The notes beneath the pieces are model-generated. The model was given only the letters and a program-made list of their open reading frames with translations, did not search any database and was not told the origin of the DNA. This document shows positions 56,101-64,000 of a stretch of 64,000 nucleotides of DNA, one piece after another. This DNA comes from Clavelina lepadiformis (taxonomy: Eukaryota > Chordata > Ascidiacea > Aplousobranchia > Clavelinidae): assembly GCF_947623445.1 (NCBI RefSeq), contig NC_135246.1:8973856-9037855 (forward strand), written 5' to 3'. A program made the position numbers and the translations under genes. How positions within the stretch are numbered: position 1 is the first letter of the stretch; the number at the start of each line of letters is the position of its first letter.

Positions 56101-58793
56101 AGCAGAAGAAGGCTGACATAGAAGACAAAATGGAGAAAATGCAAAGAGAGCTGGACAAAGTTTCGGTATGTCAAGTTTCCAATTTTGTACCAAGCTCGGC
56201 AATAGCTGTCCAGTGTCCTCTTAATTTCTTCCATAAATTACTCCATTTTCAGACAACTGTTTGTGTACTTATGAGCTCTTTGATTGTTTTCACTAATAGC
56301 ATTGAACCAAAAAGCATACCTCGAGGTATTACTTTCCGCTGATATTTGGTTGGTTCAGAAAAAATTTATAACATTTAAAATTTAAATAATTTAAAACATA
56401 AATGTAGAGGCTTGCTGTGAAGATGCACTCAGTCCGCCTGAAGTAAAATATTGATATCTATATGGACAATGCACAGAATAATGAAGTAAGACTATTTGAC
56501 GATATTTAGATATCTTTTATTTTGTTTGTGACAGAAATTACAGACAGTGACAAGCAGCAAGGATGCCGTTAAGAAAAACAATTTCTTTCCTCGACGAAAG
56601 TCGCAAAACTACTCATCAGATGAATCGTATGGTGAAGAATTGTCTGATGATGAATCAGTTTGGAAACCGAAACTAAAACATGGAGTCACTCAGGACTCGA
56701 AAATGAGCTCAACCAGCATTGGATACAAAGTAAGAAGATCGTATTTACATATACGATTGTAGATATGTAACATATTCCTTATACCAGAGTGCTTGCTGTA
56801 CTGTCCATACTTCTGATAGAAGTTATTAGTATTGGAAAAATCTTTTGGTTTCATTCCAAAAAATGTTCAGAAATCAGAATCTTATGAGTATCTAAATGTT
56901 GCCAGAACTAAACAAATAACAATTAATTGTGAAGTTTATGTTTAGATTGTGAAGTATATTTTACTCCTGATGATGTAACTCTGGTAGGGGGGTATTTTTG
57001 GTAATATATCATACATTCCTATTTCCATACTTGGTTTTTACTGCATGTTGATGTTAATTTCTCTTAAGCAGAGAAGACCCGTTGATGATCGAAAAGCAGT
57101 TGCTCGGAAATCGGCTTCGTATTCCCCAAGCAAACGACAAAGGGTCTGTCGAGACAGTTTTTAAAAAAATTACTCTCAAAGTGATATATACAAATATTGC
57201 TATTTTCTCCGGCATGTTTTTTTATTTATTATTTATTTATTTGCATGTTTTTAAGTTCTATGTTTTCATACGTCTAAGTCGGATATTGTTGCGTTGCAGA
57301 TGTCCTTTGAGAGTGTTCAGTCAGACAGCGACGATGAAAGGCCGATGAAAGGTATGCAAATGTAATATAAAGCCACTTTTATTTAGAAATATCTTAGTTG
57401 TTTTTTGAATACTGATCCAATATTTGTAATATCTTTAAAGGAAAATGTACTTGCTGTTCTGTTATTAAAGCTGTGATTATTTGTTTATTTAGCGATCTTT
57501 TTTCCATTGCAGCTCTTGTGTTGTGTTAGTTTAATTGATTAACAGCCAGATTTTTTTTCGAAGAAGCTACTGATATAGGTCGAGCAGTTGAGGTTAATAT
57601 CGGTGGGAAATGGCGGCCAGGTCGAATAGTTACTACAAAGGTTGTCAAAAACCAACCGAAAAAATTTAAAGTGAAGTTTGATCAACACATGCAGGTAAGC
57701 ATCTACCTAATCCCTCACGTCATCAGCAGTATGAAGTATTTCAATATGGTCTTAGATCGTATCAATTTTTATCAAGTCCTCTTTTTACCAGGATCGATTC
57801 GACAAATGGTGTGATGAGAATTCCAGCGACCTTCGCTTTGTGTCGAATTCCGATCTTGTTTCCAACGGAGTTGGTTCACCCAGCAAGCCAAAGAGATCAA
57901 GTGCACCGGGTATATATCCGTTAGCATCTTCAGATATGCTCCAACTTTGACAAGAATACCCGGAGAAGTTTAATGTTATATTTCAAAATTTAAACTTTAT
58001 AGAACATGGTTCGTCGTCTCACAGGATAGATGAGAAAACGATGGAGCTTCATGAAAACGCTCTCGGGAAATTAAGGCAAGACAGATAATTATTTATCCTT
58101 ACTACAAGTTTCAACTCACTGACTTTTTTTTGACACAAATAGGACTTGTCTGAGATATTTTCTACCTCCACAATGGCAGATGCCCAAAGAGGAAATCAAC
58201 AACCTCTCACTTAAAGAACTCGTTGACTTTCCTATGGTAAGTCATTGAAATAAAATGCAAATTTGTTAAAGTTATTGTGTCTTCTCTGTTTCAATGCCTT
58301 TCTCTCAATATTTCAGGACGACTTCTTCGATCACTACGAGAAAGGCTTGCGTCGTCTAGTGAGCAATTTTAGGTCGCAGGCCGACCAACAAAGAGCAGCT
58401 GCTGAATCAGCTCGTCAGGAATTAGCCGAATCACAGCAGCTGCTCTTTCAAGTATTAAACAGGCTCGATAAGGTAAGGTGTTGACTTGATTTTTTGGTTC
58501 TTATAAAAGTGCACTTATTTGAAATTTACTTGTTTTCTCATTTCACAAACTTTCGATTTTGTTGAATCAAATGAGATCTTTTTAATGTAAGGTTAACGAC
58601 TAAACCATTTACAAAGAGTGACCTCACAACAAGTTATATCCGTGGTTGCACAATCACACCGTGTTAACCGATTTTTTTAAGTTGTAGCTGTTTTCATGCT
58701 GAATTGATCAATATTTTATTACAGAACACTCCCACCATGACGAACAAGGAGGTCGTTTTATACACGAAAAAATATCTGGAAAACACGACTTGA
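50129..58793 (+). CDS. MORC2: MORC2: GHKL ATPase with CW zinc finger, 22 coding exons
   Basis: MORC2 is a nuclear ATPase; in mammals it compacts chromatin and works with the HUSH complex in silencing. Exons are 50129-50193, 51316-51461, 51608-51710, 51869-52049, 52156-52249, 52798-52912, 53012-53140, 53243-53322, 54358-54532, 54616-54756, 54890-55005, 55165-55332, 55927-56165, 56535-56729, 57072-57143, 57300-57351, 57546-57694, 57792-57909, 58003-58075, 58143-58236, 58317-58472 and 58725-58793. They sum to 2730 bases (909 aa; human about 1030). The GHKL motifs are [10 protein letters not shown] (Asn38), DDGEGM (67-72) and [10 protein letters not shown] (96-105). A charged coiled-coil arm covers about 285-370. 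CW-finger cysteines are C504, C507, C530 and C541 with KWRTLPFQ. A Ser/Asp-rich linker, a chromo-like segment (about 690-765, [14 protein letters not shown]) and a C-terminal coiled coil (836-900) follow. The intron after 58075 has a GC donor. The intron after 52249 must use a poor GTCCGG donor to keep frame. Confidence 0.96.
50800..50964. mobile_element. hAT-type MITE fragment in MORC2 intron 1
   Basis: The right end, read in reverse, is CAGTGGTGGTCAAAGTAAC followed by TTACTCAAGTAGAAGTA. This resembles widespread hAT MITEs with CAGTGGTGG ends and ACTCAAGTA repeats. Three TACTTGAGTA-like units lie in the stretch. The left end and target duplication are not clear. Confidence 0.45.
52570..52625 (-). 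repeat. fragment of hAT family C in a MORC2 intron
   Basis: Reverse complement carries ATTCTAGAATAACGAATCCT and TCTCAAAAG, nearly matching 14808-14852 in the family C element. This second copy confirms dispersal. Confidence 0.6.
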
Positions 58794-60523
58794 CCCTGAA
58801 CAACCCTAGCACGATATTTCTTGGATCATAAATACCGTGGCTTGGCGCTGCGCCGCAATTTAGTTCGTACTGTTAGTAACGGCGCCAAGGTACCTAGAAC
58901 TTTGTGGTTTCATCTTATTTCCTTTTTCTTGATGTTTTGCTGCCCTGGGCAGTTCAAAAGGACAGAGAGGAGCTTTTTCCGGATATTTTACACAAATTTT
59001 TGAAGCTTTGCCCTTGTTTTATATCAACCTATGTATCAGTAAAACTTTGCCCCTTCATCATGGCTTACTTCAGTTTGTGTGTTTAGCTCAATTTTATCGC
59101 TATTTCAAGCGACGATGGATCGGCTATTCTTACGCTTTGCCGAGATGCGTGTACAGTCTTTTGTCGTCATTAATTTCGTTACAATTTTATTGTCAATAAA
59201 AAATATTGAAAACCGGTCACGTTAAAACACCATCTTTTTAACTTAAACAGCTGCTAATCTTGCCAGTTTGCATTTATCTGGGTTTGAACACGACGTTGTA
59301 ACATACCTTTCATACAGTTTTCTATACACACAGGGCCTTGTAAGAGCGCATTATGGTCCCGGGCCTAAAAGGAAACTTGATCCTTCGTAAGTTTGACATG
59401 TCTAAAAACTAATTCATAAACGAACCGTCGATAAATTGGCGCACTGAACAATACAGCTATTAATCAAAAAGCATATCATTTATTCCAAAGGAAACTCGCA
59501 GAAAAAAACGAGAATTGATTCATTTCCTCAATGAGTACTAAACTTGTTTGTCTGTGGTACATGTTAATATTGTAATTGTTTCACTAATTTTTCTAAAAAG
59601 TAGGCTACTGTTTCGTTAATAAGTTCGTATAGAAACAGCTTGATTCAGGATAAGAGAGCGTTAGTTTTTAGTTCCATTTTTAACGACTTCACGTTTAGGC
59701 CTAATATATAAAGTCATGCAAGTTGTCTAATATTTTTGAGAGAAATGTCTATAAAGAGATTAGAGTTAGAGAAATATTTAAACTAATAAACTTCTACAAA
59801 TTTTTAATACAAAATTTGCAATTTGTTGAGCTTTTATTTATTTTATCACCAAATCTTGACATGTATCTGATCAAACAAATTTTACAAGCTAAATTTTCAT
59901 TTATAGTAGGCCTACACACGTGGCACATTTTTTTACAGACTCCTCCAAACATTTGATTTTTGTGTATATTTTACAGTTTGCTACTGATGTACGATTTGTT
60001 TTATGGAACCGTAATGTGTTTGCTTCCTCGGACACTTAATTGTGTTTTCTAATAACGTGTACAGGTCTCTATGTTAGTAATTAGCGTTTTCTGTTGGCAT
60101 TTTCCTATTGCGCAAGCAAGTAGTCAAGCTGTCTGAGTTGTGTGGGTTCGAGTTCAGTTTTCAGTTTCACCTGTTGGCGATATCATGTTATACAGTGTTC
60201 TGTATCATTAAAAATACAACAGCTACATAAACCTTTAGCACAGTAAAAACGCTTGATTTAAAATGCTGCTAACGTGAAACGTTTTGATGAAAATTGCCTA
60301 CCTTCTACAGCATAGATTTCTTTTTTGTTAGCTTTTTCAATGTTGAGAAACAGTAAATTTGCGAAGTTTGTTTATTTTTTGGATAGATAATAATAACCAC
60401 CAGAAATAATTATTATTTATAGCTTATTTATTAACTGTAGTAGACTATTATTATTTAACAACCGCTGCTACCAAGAAGTGAAGCAAGTTTTTGTTTTTTA
60501 GTTCTAGAGATTCAATGTTGTAT
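58794..60523. other. MORC2 3' flank and intergenic DNA
   Basis: The MORC2 3' UTR probably ends soon after the AATAAA at 59195. Beyond this I see no gene. TAGGCCTA occurs at 59696 and 59907. Confidence 0.5.
59195..59200 (+). promoter_or_regulatory. candidate MORC2 polyadenylation signal
   Basis: Canonical AATAAA, about 400 bases after the MORC2 stop codon, within T-rich sequence. Confidence 0.55.
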
Positions 60524-60780
60524 TCAGCTCGGTCGCCGAGTGGTTCGAGCGCTGTCCTGGAATAAATCCGGCTCGTGTTCGATACCAAGAGGCACTACTA
60601 TACCATTGTAATGCCCTTGGGCAATGCAACGAGCTTGCTCTTTTTTATTGGACCTGATGGACAGTTCTAAATTCGTACAATACTTGGTAAAATATAAAAG
60701 CCTTGCTCGGTAACCGAGGCTCGAGCACTGAGGAATTATCGCCGGGTTTAAGTCGTACAAAGGCTTTCCTAAGTCCGAGG
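60524..60780 (+). repeat. tRNA-related SINE, copy 2, possibly with two tRNA-like units
   Basis: The first unit (60524-60590) has GCCGAGTGGTTCGAGCGCTG and GTGTTCGATACC, matching A-box and B-box positions of a Leu/Ser-type tRNA. The second unit (about 60698-60770) starts AAAGCCTT, ends AAGGCTTT and includes GGTTTAAGTCG, like a second decayed tRNA. Shared sequence with the minus-strand copy near 40500 supports a dispersed SINE family. Confidence 0.6.
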
Positions 60781-61287
60781 ATAAAGATAATCAAGAAAAT
60801 CATAACATACCGTTTTAGGTCCAAATCGTGACCTTTTAGGTTGAAAAAACTTTCCCAGTAATAACTTATTGCAACTTTTCATGTAAACATTTTCATTTCT
60901 TATTTACATGTGGTTCATTGTTCTGCGATTTGTTCAAAGATGTAGAAATGCATGTACATTGACTATACGCAGTCTTTGAAAAGGTCATTTGTTGTGTTTT
61001 AAAACCTTGTGTTTGTTAAACACAGCGGAATAAGCGTGTATATACATGGATGTAAACACAATTTGAGAAGACTCATGCACACACGGGCACAAACAGCTGA
61101 CTATAGCTACGGCATTCTCCACATATAAGCTAATCGATAATACACAAAAATTCTTTTTTTGTTGTTGTTACATTTTTGTGATATTGTTTTCTTTAGGCTG
61201 ACGATAAAAACGTTTTTGCAAATAATAAGTCCCATTAAAATTCATAGCCCCGGGCCAATAAGTCAGCCTTGCCCCCCTTTACATTGG
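60781..61287. other. intergenic, no gene recognised
   Basis: AT-rich sequence without a coding or RNA pattern. Confidence 0.5.
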
Positions 61288-61295
61288 CCTGGATA

Positions 61296-61878
61296 CAGTA
61301 GTGGCTTTAGGATGAGGAGGCCCCTATTTCTGTGTAAAATCTATAAAAAACAAACATTGCACACAAATATTATTGTTAACTATTCGCAGTTTTATAGAAC
61401 AGAAGTCATTCACTGGTTCGTGCAAATTAGTTGTATTTAGAACAGAGGAAAGTTGAGTAAATCGAACCTCCGTGTGAACTTGTCCCTTTCTGCTTTGAGA
61501 TTACTTTCATAGAGCTTGATGCTCAAACCCTTACGTGATTCAAGACGAAATAAAAGTTGTGATTTCTGCTGGCAAACCTCTGAGGTATTAGACGCTCGAT
61601 AACAATGAAGAAATGAAAGGTGTAAGATCTTGGGGCCATAGAAAAAAATGTAGGAAGCCATAAACTGAAAAGAATCGCACCAATAAATCTCAGGCATTCT
61701 TTTTTTGAAAGAAAATCGAAATCTTATGTATTTTAGACAATGTAAATTCAAAATTGTTCGGGGGAGCATGCCCTCGGACCCTCCTAGGATAGATAACTAC
61801 GTTTCCCTTAATTTTGGGGCCCACAAACTTAAGTCGCACCATACCTTGCCTCCGCCCTCCAACCTAAAGCCGCCACTG
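61296..61878. mobile_element. hAT-type element, family A, copy 2, perfect target duplication
   Basis: Left end CAGTAGTGGCTTTAGG; right end is the reverse complement of CAGTGGCGGCTTTAGG. Perfect 8-base duplications CCTGGATA flank it at 61288-61295 and 61879-61886. Its interior is homologous, in opposite orientation, to the copy at 7984-8473 (both carry versions of AATACCT(C/T)AGAGGTTTGCCAG and GAAAG(C/T)AATCTCAAAGCAG). The minus open frame at 61437-61769 lies within the element; I do not recognise it as a transposase. Confidence 0.85.
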
Positions 61879-62031
61879 CCTGGATAGTGGATACACACTA
61901 CATTTCATGCAACATGCTATTGGTCATGTAAAAGACATAATATAAATTACAACACAGCTCGATAGCGAATGATGAAATATCGATTTCACAGACAAAATAT
62001 ATCTTCGTACGATTAACTTCATCATGATGGT

Positions 62032-63363
62032 CTAAGCTGCTACTTGGACAGTCATTTGATTCGGACTTTCTCCATTCATTTCTATCTTTAGCGGACTAAT
62101 TGGATCCTCTATTTTCTTATCTACCTGTGGCGAAGGCTCATCTTTTTGCACATCTTCAACGCTTTCCTCCAGAATTTGCGGTTCTCTCTTCTTTCCAACG
62201 TCCCCAGTCGCCATTGTGCCTATCGGTGTAACTACGTTGTTTTGGTTGAAAATGCTTCGTCCAAGGGGAGTGCTCTGGACGCTTGGCCCACCAAGTCTTC
62301 CTAACACACCGTTAGGTGTCGCTACAGAACCGCTTACCGTCCAAGCCTGCTTAGCTTGATGGCTTCCTCCATTTGCTGTGCGCAGAGTGGCCTGCCGCGT
62401 CCATAGATCGTTGCTGCTTGTATCTGGCTGTACGTATCTGATACAATTTAATGATAGCATTTTGGTATGATTTAGTTTGTCCGTTAAATGATGTACAACG
62501 TGTTTATAACTACGAAGACTTTGCTAGAAAACCCTTTTTCTACACTGCGTTACCGCTATGACAGCTCCTGACTTCCAGAGGAGTCCATACTTATTACACC
62601 ATAGCTAACGAGTGACAGTGCTTTCATTTATCTCAGACGTATCATTTTATAATTATAACATGTTCTTCCCCTACCCTACTATAACCTACAACGAATTGTA
62701 AACTTACCCCAACTTTGTCTGAACTATACATTCATCGAAGTAGTTATCAGTGAAGCGTAACATCTGCTGCAAAGCGCTCAGAGCCAACACATCAACGTAA
62801 GTGTCAAGTTCAATTTCGTGTGTGTAGTTCTTAATCGGCAGAATATGACTTACTGGAACTCCAATTTTCAAGCTCGCCTATAAATTAAAGATTTATGACT
62901 TAGAATTTGAAACTTTTAAAAATCTTGCTAGCTATTCAATTCTAGGCAGCATATACTCGCAAGTAACATACTGTATACGTTTACCTCGGCGATTAAATTT
63001 TGTATGATGATGCTTCTATAAACCAATGAAAGATCAGCACCCACTTGATTGCAGACACGATCAATTTTGGTGACAAGCACAAGCAATGGAATGCCTTTGC
63101 ATACAAATGACCTAATTATCAAAAGCTGACCGGGAGCTAGATCTGATATGCGACAAAAAATTCTCTCGAGTATAATTAAACCAAAAAATACCTCTCCCAG
63201 TTATTTTTAATCTCATGTCAGAAAATTTCTGTGAAAGATTATCCTTCAGGTTATGTATTTCACTCGCGTCCAGCACAAAAACGCAACAATGAATTTTGTC
63301 TTCAAGTCTAGGTGCTTTCAGGTAGCCTGGCATTTCCGCTGAGATGTTTCCAGCAGGATCAAA
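62032..63363 (-). CDS. IFI44-like GTPase, C-terminal part (5' end not found)
   Basis: Exons in transcript order are 63363-63192, 63094-62985, 62877-62708 and 62437-62032. They encode the last 285 residues plus stop with compatible phases. The sequence KIHCCVFVLDASEI, then RGIPLLVLVTKIDRVC (the TKID guanine-specificity motif), SLVYRSIIIQNLIAE, GVPVSHILPIKNYTHEIELD and ALSALQQMLRFTDNYFDE follow the pattern of the interferon-induced protein 44 family. The P-loop and N-terminal parts should lie upstream, in 63364-64000 or outside the window; I found no certain exon there. After the GTPase domain comes a tail of about 135 residues rich in Ser, Thr, Pro, Gln and Asn, with no known domain, which mammalian IFI44 proteins lack. 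The second exon start at 63094 was chosen over an upstream AG because it restores the family sequence. Confidence 0.82.
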
Positions 63364-64000
63364 CTAACGACGTTTAAAAATGCACGTTAATAAGTATAAG
63401 TATAAGCATAAGTAAATTCTTAATAAAAATAGAGAAATTTTAAAACTTTTACTGGATCAAAAAGTCCGAGTTATATATGTATTAGTTGGCAATAGATGCT
63501 ACATGTGTAGTTATTTATTTTTAAATCATCCGAATATTATAGTTTTTTTTTACCAATTTGGAAATTATTTGTATAATTTTTTGTAAGCAGAGCTGCAGAA
63601 CTGCAGAACTGCTGATAAATAAAACAAATTCTTGTTGTACGAGTCATTGAAGAGTAATACAGTTAACAAAAAGAAGCTACTGGAGTACTGGCAGTTGTAG
63701 CCTACTATTACAATATCGTTACATTACATAGTGGAGTTGGTAAAAAAACTTCACATAAAAATTTGTTTCAAAGGGTTTTGCAACTTGCTATACGGATACG
63801 TAGCCTATAGCTAAAGCATGCAAGTCATTCCAAGTGGTTATAAATAATAAAAAAGTCATGAATTTTGCAAAGCACGATTCTTATCATGGTGATGTTAAGT
63901 AGCCTACTTTTTAAAAAGATTAACACGCCTTGGAATATATACAACACGCACTCAAATTCACCTTGACTCGGTGTCTTATTTTATATATAATGACAAGCTA
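63364..64000. other. presumed intron or upstream part of the IFI44-like gene
   Basis: No clear exon. A possible minus-strand donor lies near 63960, but the open frame before it is very short. A short tandem repeat (AAGTAT units) lies at 63391-63414. Confidence 0.4.

Noticed and set aside
60524..60590. Functional tRNA gene
   Set aside because: A-box and B-box are present but the acceptor and anticodon stems do not pair and a related copy lies elsewhere, so a SINE is more likely.
63090..63111. Upstream acceptor at 63112 for the second IFI44-like exon
   Set aside because: It shifts the frame unless a weak GTTTAA donor is used as well; the acceptor before 63094 with the GTATTT donor restores the family sequence.

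Overview
This is a window of AT-rich, intron-rich animal nuclear DNA. It has GT-AG introns of a few hundred bases, widely spaced genes and many short non-autonomous DNA transposons. The gene content (glutamine synthetase, IPPK, FEM1, MORC2, an IFI44-type GTPase, and a TIR protein of the type expanded in invertebrate deuterostomes) and the rather compact gene structures suggest an invertebrate deuterostome, with an ascidian tunicate my best guess. The species is inferred, not proven. I built every gene model by hand from splice sites and family resemblance; all six keep the reading frame across every junction.

Layout. (1) 0.9-3.8 kb, minus: glutamine synthetase, seven coding exons, 369 aa. (2) 4-18 kb: no host gene recognised. 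This stretch holds a broken gag-like fragment and several inverted-repeat elements, three with 8-bp target duplications typical of hAT transposons. (3) 18.3-20.0 kb, plus: inositol-pentakisphosphate 2-kinase (IPPK), two exons, 520 aa. (4) 20.7-26.4 kb, plus: a FEM1-type CRL2 substrate receptor, 14 exons, 666 aa. (5) 26.4-30.9 kb: transposon remnants, including a hAT-like element of about 0.94 kb. (6) 30.9-39.8 kb, plus: a complete 11-exon, 433-aa gene that joins an N-terminal TIR domain to a six-bladed Kelch propeller. This is the most unusual gene here. (7) 39.8-50.1 kb: a transposon-derived pseudogene, a tRNA-related SINE and more hAT-type elements. (8) 50.1-58.8 kb, plus: MORC2, 22 coding exons, 909 aa, with GHKL ATPase, CW zinc finger and chromo-like domains. 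(9) 58.8-62 kb: SINE and hAT elements. (10) 62.0-63.4 kb, minus: the last four identifiable exons of an IFI44-like GTPase whose 5' part I could not find and which probably runs off the window.

The genes do not form an operon or a single pathway. Two points link them loosely. Two genes belong to families tied to innate defence (TIR-Kelch and IFI44-like), and MORC2 belongs to a silencing family and lies in a transposon-rich neighbourhood. A further whole-window signal is the palindrome TAGGCCTA, which I found 13 times, always outside exons and far above chance.
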